Shown here: positions 18,627 to 27,526 of the stretch, piece by piece
How the letters are laid out: each line of letters starts with the position of its first letter
Position numbering within the stretch: the stretch's first letter is position 1
Source: Bartonella sp. HY038
GTDB taxonomy: Bacteria > Pseudomonadota > Alphaproteobacteria > Rhizobiales > Rhizobiaceae
Assembly (NCBI RefSeq): GCF_014117425.1
Contig: NZ_CP059725.1
Location: 248,001 to 312,000 of the forward strand
Reading direction: 5' to 3'
DNA length: 64,000 bases
Notes under the pieces: generated by a model
Told to the model about the DNA's origin: nothing
Databases searched by the model: none
The model's input: the letters and a program-made list of their open reading frames with translations, nothing else
Program-made: the position numbers and the translations under genes

Positions 18627-19655
18627 ATGAGCGAACGTATAGCCGATATTGCCAAAAAATTGGTGGCCACTGGCAAGGGTATTCTTGCGGCCGATGAAAG
18701 CAACAGCACAATTAAAAAACGCTTTGATGCTATTCATCTTGAATCAACAGAAGAAAATCGCCGTGACTATCGCGAAATGTTATTTTCGGACAAAGATGCG
18801 ATGGAAAATTATATTTCTGGCGTTATTCTTTATGATGAAACTATTCGTCAAAAGGCTTCAAATGGCCAAATGTTGACCGATCTCATCAAGGCAGCAGGAT
18901 CAATTCCTGGCATCAAGGTGGATGAGGGGGCAAAGCCACTCGCACTTTTTGCTAATGAAACGATTACCGAAGGGCTGGATGGTTTACGCAATCGCTTGCA
19001 AGAATATTATCAATTGGGCGCGCGCTTTGCCAAATGGCGAGCGGTAATTGCTATAGATAGCAAAAGCCTACCAAGCCGTGGAGCAGTGTTACAAAATGCA
19101 CAAGCTTTGGCACGCTATGCAGCACTTTGCCAAGAAAATAATATAGTACCAATCGTCGAGCCAGAAGTGCTCATGGATGGCGTGCCGGGGGATCACTCGA
19201 TTGAACGCTGCTATGAAGTAACCAAATTTGTACTTCAACAAGTTTTCATCGCTTTAAATGACGCAAATATTGCCTTAGATGGTATGATATTAAAACCTAA
19301 TATGATTATTGATGGCAAAAACGCCCGCAAGGCATCGGTTGAAGATGTTGCGCTAAAAACCGTGCAGTGTCTTAAAGAAACCGTGCCAGCGAGCGTTGCA
19401 GGTATTGCGTTTTTATCAGGCGGGCAGGGTGACGTTGAGGCAACAGCCCATCTTAATGCCATGAATGCAATTGGAAATTTACCTTGGCCACTTAGTTTTT
19501 CGTATGGTCGCGCTTTGCAAGCAGCAGCAATTAAAGCTTGGGATGGAAAGGCGCAAAATGTGTTTGCTGGTCAAAACGCCTTTACCCACCGCGCCAAAAT
19601 GAACTCCCTTGCTTCATTGGGTAAGTGGAGTGAAGCAGCTGAAAGTGATAAATAA
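18627..19655 (+). CDS. fba: Class I fructose-bisphosphate aldolase
   Basis: This class I (Schiff-base) aldolase splits fructose-1,6-bisphosphate. The 342-residue protein has the family opening GKGILAADESNSTIKKRF, SGVILYDETIRQ, the AKWRAVIAI strand, the IVPIVEPEVLMDG segment, the Schiff-base lysine in MILKPNM (Lys223), FLSGGQ, and LSFSYGRALQAAAIKAW. The size is typical of the animal-like class I enzyme carried by many Rhizobiales; it is not the zinc-dependent class II type. It closes the tkt-gap-pgk-fba cluster. Confidence 0.95.
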   Translation: MSERIADIAKKLVATGKGILAADESNSTIKKRFDAIHLESTEENRRDYREMLFSDKDAMENYISGVILYDETIRQKASNGQMLTDLIKAAGSIPGIKVDEGAKPLALFANETITEGLDGLRNRLQEYYQLGARFAKWRAVIAIDSKSLPSRGAVLQNAQALARYAALCQENNIVPIVEPEVLMDGVPGDHSIERCYEVTKFVLQQVFIALNDANIALDGMILKPNMIIDGKNARKASVEDVALKTVQCLKETVPASVAGIAFLSGGQGDVEATAHLNAMNAIGNLPWPLSFSYGRALQAAAIKAWDGKAQNVFAGQNAFTHRAKMNSLASLGKWSEAAESDK

Positions 19656-19701
19656 GCAAAAATAACTGGGTTGAATTTTGGAAATACAGTCTTTAGCTTT
19701 T

Positions 19702-19730
19702 AAAAGCGCTGTTCTCAAACGGCGCTTTTT
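19702..19730 (+). terminator. Terminator after fba
   Basis: AAAAGCGC (19702-19709) pairs with GCGCTTTT (19722-19729), with further T and A/T flank. It can also serve the convergent GNAT gene. Confidence 0.8.
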
Positions 19731-19780
19731 ATTTAAAAAATCGTATTTTTGAGGGGTTAAACTAAACGCAGGACTTATTT

Positions 19781-20287
19781 TTACTCTTGGAAAGGATCCT
19801 CTTTTACCAATACAAGCCAATCAACATTGTCCAATTTGAAACGTCCTGCTTCACTAAAACCTATCTTTTCGTGGGCTTTTAATGACGCAATATTGTCAAG
19901 ATTAATAAATGCTATAGGCTTTCCCGTATTTAAAGAGCAAATCTTGTCGCATAATTTGGCAAGAAGTCCTTGGCCACGATAATTTTCGTCAATACAAACA
20001 GGACCGTAGAACCAATCATCTTGGGTTAAATTAGGATAAAGCTCTACAATTTTTTTAGCAACAGGTGGCAAGCTTTCAGAACTTACCGAGAAACTAAAAA
20101 CAACACCGGCAACCTTATCACTTTCTTGCGCAATAACTGTGTTAAGACTAGTTTTGAACATGCCTTCAACTTTTTTTAGCGGATATTCGCCAAAAAGCCC
20201 ACCATGATTGGATTGGGCATTTTTTTGCAATAATGGTGCCACATGCTTGCAATCTGCAAGGACCATTTTACGTGTAATAATATTCAT
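19781..20287 (-). CDS. GNAT family N-acetyltransferase
   Basis: The 168-residue protein has the GNAT fold: the N-terminal MNIITRKMVLADCKHVAPLL strand-helix, the substrate region, and the acetyl-CoA motif A with CIDENYRGQGLLAKLCDKI (the R-G-Q-G-L pyrophosphate loop). Motif B then follows with INLDNIASLKAHEKIGFSEAGRF. The substrate is unknown. It is convergent to fba and shares the terminator region. It is a single gene with no obvious operon partner. Confidence 0.8.
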   Translation of the reverse strand: MNIITRKMVLADCKHVAPLLQKNAQSNHGGLFGEYPLKKVEGMFKTSLNTVIAQESDKVAGVVFSFSVSSESLPPVAKKIVELYPNLTQDDWFYGPVCIDENYRGQGLLAKLCDKICSLNTGKPIAFINLDNIASLKAHEKIGFSEAGRFKLDNVDWLVLVKEDPFQE

Positions 20288-20907
20288 TTTTTGCCCTCAT
20301 TGTAATTTATGATATTTAAAAACAATATATGGATTGTACAAAATATATTTACATTACCGTGTTTATACACCACTCACTCCAGAAATTGGAATGGTAAAGC
20401 TATTGTTATGGGCTGTGGTTGTTTTTGATTCATATTTTGAACAAAATGAGCTGATTTTTAAAAAATATCTCTAAATTTTATACAAGTTTTTAAAATAGCG
20501 GCAGTAAAAATCAAAATATGGAATGAGGCGAAGATAAAAATTTCGCATATATAGGCGTGTAGAACGAAGCCTATCCATCATTATTGATCTTTAAATTCCA
20601 ATTAATTTATCACGCAAAAATGCCGCTTTTGTGTTATACAACTTTAGCAAGAACATTATTCATATTAACATAGTTTCAAGTTTTTATTGTTACATGAGCG
20701 TTACGAGAATAGCATTGGCTTATGACCAAAATTTATCACTTGCTGTTTGGCAAAGCACTATTGATAATAGGGGCGCTAACTATAAATATAAAGAAAGGTT
20801 CAATTGAGTGAATTATTAATATGGAGCATACGCAATTAATAATTCCTTGTTAAAGAGATTATAATTATTATATCATAATATATAAAATTAATATGTAAGA
20901 GGACCGC
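20288..20907. other. 620-base intergenic region before lptC, no gene recognised
   Basis: AT-rich, without an open frame that looks coding. In many Rhizobiales lptC is preceded by other genes such as rnd, so this may be a deletion scar. A short hairpin ATAGGC (20551-20556) with GCCTAT (20569-20574) is present. The lptC ribosome site (AAGAGG, 20897-20902) is clear. Confidence 0.4.
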
Positions 20908-21573
20908 GTGGACGATCGTCAAAATAGCGATAGCAGTATTTTTTCAACAAGTGTCAAAAAGGATAGTGTCTTTTTGGCAGCTATGAAGCATTCCAGTAGG
21001 GTAAAATTTATTAAAATTCTTTTACCGATTATTGCTGTGATGATTGCTGCGGTTTTTGCATGGTTTACATTTTTTGCCGCCCGCCCAACAGCGGATGTTG
21101 TTGCGCTTAATACTGATGGCAACGACAAACTTGTCATGACTAGCCCAAAAATTGAAGGCTATTCAAAAAGCCAAAAGCCTTACTCATTCAATGCTAGTCG
21201 CGCAGTGCAAGATCCACTAAAACCGGGCCTGATTGAGCTTGAAGATATTACCGCTAAAATGCCACTTGGCGAACGGGCCGAAGCTGAGGTATCTGCCATT
21301 GGTGGGATTTATGATAGTATTAATAGTCGTATGGTGCTTGAAAAACCTTTTACGGTTACAACCAGTGATGGTGTCAATGCTAGTTTTAAGTCAGCGGATA
21401 TCAACATTGAAACAAGCCAATTAACCACAAATGAACCAGTGGAAATAATTCGCGACAGAGAACATTTGACGGCTGATAGTTTAAGTATTAAAGAAAATGG
21501 ACAGGTCTTTATATTCAACGGCAGAGTCCAACTGGTTATTGCGCCGCAAGAAGCAGATAATAAAACACAATAA
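20908..21573 (+). CDS. lptC: LPS export ABC transporter periplasmic protein LptC
   Basis: LptC is anchored in the inner membrane and receives lipopolysaccharide from LptBFG, passing it to LptA. The 221-residue protein has a cytosolic N-terminus of about 35 residues, one membrane helix (IKILLPIIAVMIAAVFAWFTFF, about 34-56), and a periplasmic beta-jellyroll with MTSPKIEGYSKSQKPYSFNA and the ITAKMPLG and QLTTNEPVEI segments typical of the alphaproteobacterial form. The start is GTG 20908 with AAGAGG upstream. It is first in lptC-lptA-lptB. Confidence 0.9.
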   Translation: MDDRQNSDSSIFSTSVKKDSVFLAAMKHSSRVKFIKILLPIIAVMIAAVFAWFTFFAARPTADVVALNTDGNDKLVMTSPKIEGYSKSQKPYSFNASRAVQDPLKPGLIELEDITAKMPLGERAEAEVSAIGGIYDSINSRMVLEKPFTVTTSDGVNASFKSADINIETSQLTTNEPVEIIRDREHLTADSLSIKENGQVFIFNGRVQLVIAPQEADNKTQ

Positions 21574-21633
21574 CACTATGTTATGGAACATCAAAATATG
21601 GGTGGTTCGTGCCCAGTGAAGGAGCGTCAAAGA

Positions 21634-22206
21634 ATGCTGAATATTTGCACTCGTTATCACCTGGGTCGTTTGGCTCTAATTGTGGGATGTCTTTTTACGC
21701 TTGCGCCGACTGCAATGGCGCAGCAAGCTAATTTTGGTCTTAATCTGTCCGGTGGCAAAGAACCTATAAAGATTGATGCTGACAACCTTGAAATGCGCGA
21801 CAAAGAAGGCCTTGCTGTATTTACTGGCAATGTCACGGTTATCCAAGGTGATCGCTTGCTTAAAGCAGGTAAAATGATTGTCTATTACGCTAAGCCCGAT
21901 GGTACAAAGCCACAGCAAGCAGCAAGCGGTGGACTTGGATCGAGCGGGATTGAAAAAATGGAAGTGTCAAACAAGGTCTATATTAAGCAAGGCACGCAAA
22001 TCGCGACGGGTGATCAAGGTGCTTTTAATGGTAAAACCAATGTTATGATTTTAACAGGTAGCAATGTTGTTTTAACCGATGGTGATAATGTTGCGACCGG
22101 TTGTAAATTAACTGCTCATATGGATAGCGGTAAGGCTTTTCTTGAAAGCTGTTCCAGTCAACAGAAAAAAGGCCGTGTCTCTGTTATCATGAACCGCGCG
22201 GAATAA
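21634..22206 (+). CDS. lptA: LPS transport periplasmic protein LptA
   Basis: LptA forms the periplasmic bridge for lipopolysaccharide. The 190-residue protein has a signal peptide ending at TAMAQQ (about 27-31) and an OstA-type beta-jellyroll: PIKIDADNLEMRDKEGLAVFTGNVTVIQGDRLLKAGKMIVYY in order (residues 43-86), then IEKMEVSNKVYIKQGTQIATGDQG. ATG 21634 is chosen because GGAG lies nine bases upstream and the signal peptide then sits at the N-terminus; an in-frame ATG 51 bases earlier gives an odd basic lead. lptB follows after 10 bases. Confidence 0.92.
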   Translation: MLNICTRYHLGRLALIVGCLFTLAPTAMAQQANFGLNLSGGKEPIKIDADNLEMRDKEGLAVFTGNVTVIQGDRLLKAGKMIVYYAKPDGTKPQQAASGGLGSSGIEKMEVSNKVYIKQGTQIATGDQGAFNGKTNVMILTGSNVVLTDGDNVATGCKLTAHMDSGKAFLESCSSQQKKGRVSVIMNRAE

Positions 22207-22216
22207 AGTTATAGTA

Positions 22217-23026
22217 ATGCAGCAAATTGTTGAAGAAACAATCGAAATCGAACGCAGTGATGAGCCCGTTGAGCAAACAGATAACGCCAGCGTTAATCGC
22301 TATAAAGGCACACTGATTGCACGTAATTTGAGTAAAACCTATCGTGGGCGCGCGGTTGTAAGTGATGTATCTTTTGGTGTGCGCGCCGGCGAAGCTGTTG
22401 GCATTTTAGGACCTAATGGTGCAGGTAAAACTACTTGCTTTTATATGGTAACTGGTCTTGTTCCTGCGGATGGTGGCTCAATAGAAATTGATGGCTTTGA
22501 CGTTACCACCATGCCCATGTATCGTCGCGCTCGATTGGGCATTGGCTATTTGCCTCAAGAAGCATCGATTTTTAGAGGGTTGAGTGTTGAAAATAACATT
22601 AAAGCCGTTTTGGAAGTTGTTGAAAAAGACAAGAAAAAGCGGGCACTGCAATTAGACGAATTGCTTGATGAATTTAAAATCTCGCATTTGCGAAAATCCC
22701 AAGCAATTTCCTTGTCAGGTGGTGAAAGACGCCGTCTTGAGATCGCGCGTGCGTTAGCTTCAAAGCCGAACTTCATGCTGTTGGATGAGCCTTTTGCCGG
22801 TATTGATCCGATCGCAATTTCTGATATCCAACAATTGGTCCGTCATTTAACGCGTCGTGGTATTGGCGTTTTGATTACTGATCACAATGTGAGAGAAACA
22901 TTGGGGCTGGTTGATCGCGCTTATATTATTCATTCAGGTCAAGTGCTCACTCATGGTTCTCCTGACGAAATCGTGGCAAATGCTGACGTGCGTCGCCTCT
23001 ATCTTGGCAATACATTTTCTTTGTAA
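22217..23026 (+). CDS. lptB: LPS export ABC transporter ATP-binding protein LptB
   Basis: LptB powers LPS extraction with LptFG. The 269-residue protein has an extra acidic N-terminal tail of about 30 residues, then Walker A GPNGAGKT (65-72), GIGYLPQEASIFRGLSVENNI (the LptB-type Q-loop region), signature LSGGERRRLEIARALA, Walker B FMLLDEPFAGIDPIA and switch ITDHNVRETL. The closing LYLGNTFSL is typical. In many Rhizobiales rpoN, hpf and ptsN come next; here a 521-base empty stretch follows. Confidence 0.95.
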   Translation: MQQIVEETIEIERSDEPVEQTDNASVNRYKGTLIARNLSKTYRGRAVVSDVSFGVRAGEAVGILGPNGAGKTTCFYMVTGLVPADGGSIEIDGFDVTTMPMYRRARLGIGYLPQEASIFRGLSVENNIKAVLEVVEKDKKKRALQLDELLDEFKISHLRKSQAISLSGGERRRLEIARALASKPNFMLLDEPFAGIDPIAISDIQQLVRHLTRRGIGVLITDHNVRETLGLVDRAYIIHSGQVLTHGSPDEIVANADVRRLYLGNTFSL

Positions 23027-23547
23027 AAGCTAAGTCATATTTTACGATGCTCCAATTGCTTAAACAGTTTGCTCAGATTTCGCAAGCTGTTTGACTTTTG
23101 TCAATTTATAAAGCGTTGCACTCATTGAACATTAGAAAATATTGCCGAAATATATCAAAATTTTAATAAAGGCATTGACGGATAAACACCTTGTCTTCAT
23201 AAGTCATTCGCAAAGTTTATTTTGTTTTGAATACAAAATAGTTTATCAATTTATGTAAGTGGATCATCTCGAAAATATTTTTTAATTTTTGCAGTTTAAA
23301 TTGCTGTAAAGCTGTTACTTTTTGTGGTTTTTAATTCAGGTACTTCACAGTGCCGGCAAATTGTTTTAAAAGAAACATACAAAATTATTCATTGGTTAAA
23401 TTGCTGATTCACATTAATGTGATATTTGGCAAGTTGATGCCAAGCCATGATCGTACAAAAAAATTAGACTGAAACACTTAACATTTTACTTAAGCATTTA
23501 TGCTAGAATAACATGAATATTATAATTCGCTGAAACGGAGATTAATT
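23027..23547. other. 521-base intergenic region lptB/ihfB
   Basis: No gene is recognisable. A 12-base perfect palindrome CACATTAATGTG lies at 23410-23421 and is followed by a small hairpin TTGGC/GCCAA (23426-23443), both near the ihfB side. Nothing resembling remnants of rpoN, hpf or ptsN was recognised by eye. Confidence 0.45.
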
Positions 23548-23835
23548 GTGATAAAATCGGAACTCGTGCAAATCATTGCCAGCCGTAACCCGCATCTTTT
23601 CCAGCGCGATGTTGAAAACATTGTCAGCACAGTGTTTAACGAAATTTCCGATGCCTTGGCTGAAGGAAACCGCGTCGAACTAAGAGGCTTTGGTGCTTTT
23701 TCCGTAAAAAATCGCCCATCACGTGTGGGGCGCAATCCGCGTACCGGCGACGCTGTTGAAGTTGAAGAAAAATGGGTTCCATTTTTTAAAACTGGTAAAG
23801 AATTACGCGACCGTTTGAATAGCGAAGACGAATGA
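23548..23835 (+). CDS. ihfB: Integration host factor subunit beta
   Basis: IHF beta pairs with IHF alpha to bend DNA at specific sites. The 95-residue protein has [26 protein letters not shown], the [30 protein letters not shown] arm with the intercalating proline (R-P-S-R-V-G-R-N-P), and a C-terminal helix [13 protein letters not shown]. These favour IHF beta over HU. The start is GTG 23548 with GGAG upstream. It overlaps lapA by four bases, the usual alphaproteobacterial pair. Confidence 0.93.
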   Translation: MIKSELVQIIASRNPHLFQRDVENIVSTVFNEISDALAEGNRVELRGFGAFSVKNRPSRVGRNPRTGDAVEVEEKWVPFFKTGKELRDRLNSEDE

Positions 23836-24143
23836 CTTTTAAACGCATCATAGCAGCAATTATCCTTATTCCATTAGCCATTATTGTTGTGGCCTTTATG
23901 GTTGCCAATCGAGCTGCCGCCACATTGGCGCTTAACCCTTTTGATAGCACTACTTGGCATTTTACTTTGCCATTTTTTATCTGGCTATTTTTGTTCTTAA
24001 TTATCGGTATGATCATTGGTGGGTTTGCAGTTTGGTTTGAACAGCATAAATACCGCAAAGCCTTGCATGAATGCCAAAATGAATTAGCAGCACAAAAGGC
24101 AAAAAATCGCAATCAGGATCTCGATATTGCTGTTAAGTCATAA
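23832..24143 (+). CDS. lapA: LapA family (DUF1049) membrane protein
   Basis: The 103-residue inner-membrane protein has two membrane helices ([22 protein letters not shown] and [21 protein letters not shown]). A cytosolic coiled tail follows ([20 protein letters not shown]). The V-A-N-R after helix 1 and the G-x-x-I-G-G end of helix 2 are family marks. E. coli LapA helps assemble the LapB/FtsH control of LPS synthesis; the link to lptCAB nearby is suggestive. The start ATGA overlaps the ihfB stop. Confidence 0.85.
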   Translation: MTFKRIIAAIILIPLAIIVVAFMVANRAAATLALNPFDSTTWHFTLPFFIWLFLFLIIGMIIGGFAVWFEQHKYRKALHECQNELAAQKAKNRNQDLDIAVKS

Positions 24144-24252
24144 AATATAGTCGCAGATAGGCAGTGTTGAACATATTTTTGCTATTTAACGAGTATTTAA
24201 AGTAAGCGCTTTGGCTTAGACATAATCTGGCTTTTATTGACGTTAAACTATC

Positions 24253-24282
24253 ATGCGGGCCTATGCCCGCATCATTCATTTT
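24253..24282 (+). terminator. Terminator-like hairpin after lapA
   Basis: ATGCGGGC (24253-24260) pairs with GCCCGCAT (24265-24272) with a 4-base loop. A weak T-rich tail follows. Confidence 0.65.
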
Positions 24283-24321
24283 AAATAAGTTTTTAACCAT
24301 CCAATTACAGGCAATATTCTG

Positions 24322-25542
24322 GTGAAATCTAAAAAAGCCCGACCATCAATGGCAAAGCAGAAAGTGGCAAAAGATAAGCCAAAATCTTGGGATAAACAAC
24401 GCCCTTCACAGGCTAATTCATCCGCAAAAACAAGGTCTTTTCAAGAAGGTCCGCAAAAGCCCCGCGATAGACGCGATCAAGCTAGCTTGAGTGATGATAA
24501 TAAGAACCAATCACATAGCGGTAAGCTAAGACGAGTAGAAAAGCCTGTCGAGAGTGGTGACAGCGCAACCACTACCGCACTGCCCTTTGATAAAGCAACA
24601 CTCTTTAATGCATTATCCAACATAGAGATTGCCAAGGTGGAAGGTGAGCGACCATTAGGAAGTGCACCGCTTATTCTTGAAACCCTTGCCGATAATGATT
24701 ACGCATTGCTGGATAGTGGCCATGGTTTAAAGCTTGAGCGTTATGGTCCTTATAAAATTATCCGCCCCGAAGGCCAAGCCCTTTGGCAGCCAAGCCTTGA
24801 TATCAAGGAATGGGAACAAGCAGACGCCATTTTTACCGGCAATACCGATGAAGAAGGTTTGGGGCGGTGGAATTTTCCCAAAACCCCACTTGGTGAAACC
24901 TGGCCCATGGCATGGAATGATATGCCATTTTTAGGCCGTTTCACCTCATTTCGCCATGTTGGTGTTTTTCCTGAACAAGATGCCCATTGGCGTTTTATGG
25001 AACAGCAGATTATTGATGCTAAACGGCCAGTAAAAGTGCTTAATCTATTTGGTTATACGGGGGTTGCCTCATTAATTGCCGCACGCGCCGGCGCTGAGGT
25101 TACTCATGTCGATGCGTCAAAAAAAGCCATTGGTTGGGCACGCGAAAATCAAGAAGTTGCCGGTCTTAATGACAAGCCAATCCGTTGGATTTGTGAAGAT
25201 GCGATGAAATTTGTTGAGCGTGAAGCACGGCGCGGCAAGACCTATGATATTATATTGCTCGATCCACCGGCCTATGGCCGTGGGCCACATGGCGAGGTTT
25301 GGCAATTATTTGACCATTTACCGCAAATGGTTGCTGGTTGTCGCGATATTTTATCTGATAGACCTTTGGCTGTCGTACTCACTGCCTATTCCATCCGTGC
25401 GTCATTTTATGCGATTCATGAATTAATGCGCGACCGTTTTCGCGGCCTTAAAGGCGAAGTTCAATCAGGTGAGCTTATTTTACGTGAAGAACAGGCAAAA
25501 CGCGCCCTATCAACCTCATTATTTAGCCGTTGGATTGCATGA
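24322..25542 (+). CDS. Class I SAM-dependent methyltransferase (RlmI-like)
   Basis: This is a predicted RNA methyltransferase related to the RlmI/RlmK C-terminal domain. The first ~90 residues are a basic, low-complexity, probably disordered tail rich in K, R, S, Q and D. The catalytic part has SAM motif I VLNLFGYTGVASLIAARAGAEVTHVDASKKAI (about 236-267), a D-A-M-K-F-V motif, and motif IV IILLDPPAYGRGP (about 309-321). Most homologues I know lack such a long N-terminal tail. GTG 24322 is used, but a later start is possible. The gene overlaps the TrmH-family gene by four bases, forming a three-gene overlap operon with lspA. Confidence 0.8.
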   Translation: MKSKKARPSMAKQKVAKDKPKSWDKQRPSQANSSAKTRSFQEGPQKPRDRRDQASLSDDNKNQSHSGKLRRVEKPVESGDSATTTALPFDKATLFNALSNIEIAKVEGERPLGSAPLILETLADNDYALLDSGHGLKLERYGPYKIIRPEGQALWQPSLDIKEWEQADAIFTGNTDEEGLGRWNFPKTPLGETWPMAWNDMPFLGRFTSFRHVGVFPEQDAHWRFMEQQIIDAKRPVKVLNLFGYTGVASLIAARAGAEVTHVDASKKAIGWARENQEVAGLNDKPIRWICEDAMKFVEREARRGKTYDIILLDPPAYGRGPHGEVWQLFDHLPQMVAGCRDILSDRPLAVVLTAYSIRASFYAIHELMRDRFRGLKGEVQSGELILREEQAKRALSTSLFSRWIA

Positions 25543-26390
25543 TGAATAATTCAAGACCAAGAACCGGACAAGTAAAAGAAATTACCAGCCTTGCCAATCC
25601 AATTATCAAGGATTTAAAAGCGCTTTCTTTGAAAAAATTCCGCGACCGTGAAGGTATTTTTATAGCTGAAGGCTTGAAACTGGTTATTGATGCGCTTGAA
25701 CAGGGTTGGCAAATTCGCACATTGGTATTTGCAAAATCTGGGCTTGGTAATCCAGCGATTGAAAAAGTGGCAGCACGCACCGTTGCAAGTGGCGGACTTG
25801 TTATTGAAGCAAATGACAAGGTTATAACATCAATTACGCGGCGCGAAAATCCGCAAACGGTTATTGGTGTTTTTGAACAAAAATGGCAGCCATTAGATCA
25901 GTTGAAAGCTGGCCGTGATGATCTCTATATTGCTCTTGACCGTGTCCGCGATCCTGGCAATCTTGGCACAATTATTCGTACTGCCGATGCAGTTGGGGCA
26001 CGTGGTATCGTCTTAATTGGTGATACAACCGATGCTTATTCTTTGGAGACAGTGCGTGCGACTATGGGATCAATTTTCTCAGTACCGCTTTATCGTGCTA
26101 AAGAGCCAGAATTTCTTAATTGGCGCAAAAGCTTTAATGGCGACATTATCGGCACCCATTTAAAAGGCTCGGTGGATTATCGCACTATTTCCTATAAAAA
26201 GGGGCCAATCATGTTAATGATGGGCAATGAGCAACAAGGATTGCCCGACAGTCTTGCTCAAAGCTGCGATAAGCTTGCACGTATCCCACAAGCAGGACGT
26301 GCAGATTCGTTAAATCTTGCGGTGGCAACGGCGGTGATGCTTTATGAAATGCGCCGCAATGTTTTGGTATTGGATGAGCGTATAGCATGA
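25539..26390 (+). CDS. TrmH family (SpoU) RNA methyltransferase
   Basis: This is a SPOUT-class 2'-O-ribose methyltransferase of the TrmH/RlmB group. The 283-residue protein has an N-terminal substrate-binding domain (ITSLANPIIKDLKALSLKKFRDREGIFIAEG) and the trefoil-knot domain. The knot domain holds motif 1 DPGNLGTIIRTADAVGARGIVLIG, motif 2 LMMGNEQQGLPDSL and motif 3 IPQAGRADSLNLAVATAVMLYEM. The exact rRNA or tRNA target is not evident. ATG 25539 overlaps the preceding stop, and lspA overlaps its end by four bases. Confidence 0.88.
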   Translation: MMNNSRPRTGQVKEITSLANPIIKDLKALSLKKFRDREGIFIAEGLKLVIDALEQGWQIRTLVFAKSGLGNPAIEKVAARTVASGGLVIEANDKVITSITRRENPQTVIGVFEQKWQPLDQLKAGRDDLYIALDRVRDPGNLGTIIRTADAVGARGIVLIGDTTDAYSLETVRATMGSIFSVPLYRAKEPEFLNWRKSFNGDIIGTHLKGSVDYRTISYKKGPIMLMMGNEQQGLPDSLAQSCDKLARIPQAGRADSLNLAVATAVMLYEMRRNVLVLDERIA

Positions 26391-26866
26391 AGAAATCAGC
26401 ATTATGGGGCGGGATAATTTTTGTCGCCATTTTAGTCGCGCTTGATCAAGTGATAAAACATCTTGTCGTCACCCATATGGAGCTTTATCAAGCTATTGAT
26501 GTTTTGCCGTTTTTAAAGCTTTTTTACACGCAAAATACCGGTATTGCTTTTTCAATGTTGGCATCTTTCCATGATTGGGGGCTTATTGCCTTAACTATTG
26601 TGGTTATTATTTTCGTTATATTTTTATGGCTGAAGGGCGATAAGAATAAACAGCTCGCTAATATTGGTTATTTGCTGGTGCTCGGTGGTGCCTTTGGCAA
26701 TTTAATCGACCGTGTGCGTTTTCATTACGTGGTGGATTATATTCTTGTTTATGCCTATGGCTGGTCTTTTGCAGTTTTTAACGCCGCAGATGCTTTTATC
26801 ACCATTGGCGCTGTGCTGATTATTCTCAATGAATTATTTGGTTCAAAACCAGTTAAAAAGACTTAA
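26387..26866 (+). CDS. lspA: Signal peptidase II (lipoprotein signal peptidase)
   Basis: LspA cleaves signal peptides from prolipoproteins after diacylglyceryl transfer. The 159-residue protein has four membrane helices, the YTQNTGIAFSML motif (about 48-59), GNLIDRVRFHYVVDYI (104-119) and FNAADAFITIG (131-141). Asp117 and Asp135 fit the catalytic aspartate pair. The start overlaps the TrmH-family stop. At least one probable client lipoprotein lies in the window (40451-40732). Confidence 0.95.
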   Translation: MKKSALWGGIIFVAILVALDQVIKHLVVTHMELYQAIDVLPFLKLFYTQNTGIAFSMLASFHDWGLIALTIVVIIFVIFLWLKGDKNKQLANIGYLLVLGGAFGNLIDRVRFHYVVDYILVYAYGWSFAVFNAADAFITIGAVLIILNELFGSKPVKKT

Positions 26867-26951
26867 TTTTTTTTAAAGTGAATTTTATACCGCTTGTTAT
26901 TTGGGTCCTAATTGTTATCCTCAAAAGGATAGGTATTTAGGGGATGCATCT

Positions 26952-27509
26952 ATGCGTAAAATTTTAACAGCGATAATTCTTTCAATTTCCTTTTTTACCT
27001 TTAGCATTATTGCCCCATGTGCCAAAAGCCGTGAATGCACTGATCATGAACGACTAGCCTTTTATGATGATGTCATGCTGAGCCGTTGGCTTTTTAAAGG
27101 GCAGATTATTGCTGAAAATAGTGAAACTACAAATACAGACATCTATCTGGAAGCAAATGAAAAACAGCGCCTTAAATTTAGCTATGCCGGGTGTGCATCA
27201 TATTATTGCATAAATGTAACAGGCGTGAAGGGTGACAAAACATCTATTGTTGTCTTTGTAAACTATTTTATTCCTCCAGCTATTATTGATGAAAATTCAA
27301 AGGAATATATTTATGAGGGTAGCAGCACTATTTTTATTACAGATAACGATTTTTGTACTTTTCAAAATACTATTGATGAGGAAAATGGCCAATCAGTTCA
27401 TATGATGAACTTGAATAAAATAGTTCAAATGGTAAGAGTAGATGTTGAAGACGTTTATGAAAAATACAAAAGCGGTAATTTAAAAAAATTTGAAGATTTT
27501 ACTGACTGA
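26952..27509 (+). CDS. Putative exported protein, unknown family
   Basis: I do not recognise this 185-residue protein. It has a signal peptide (MRKILTAIILSISFFTFSIIAPCAKS) and a mature part with cysteines in RECTD, GCASYYCIN and FCTF. This could allow two periplasmic disulfides. ATG 26952 is used because AGGGGA lies seven bases upstream. It follows lspA by 85 bases and converges on an unknown membrane-protein gene. Its AT content and lysine/glutamate bias increase toward the C-terminus, which suggests recent arrival or relaxed constraint. Confidence 0.65.
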   Translation: MRKILTAIILSISFFTFSIIAPCAKSRECTDHERLAFYDDVMLSRWLFKGQIIAENSETTNTDIYLEANEKQRLKFSYAGCASYYCINVTGVKGDKTSIVVFVNYFIPPAIIDENSKEYIYEGSSTIFITDNDFCTFQNTIDEENGQSVHMMNLNKIVQMVRVDVEDVYEKYKSGNLKKFEDFTD

Positions 27510-27526
27510 CATTTACGAAGAAAAAG

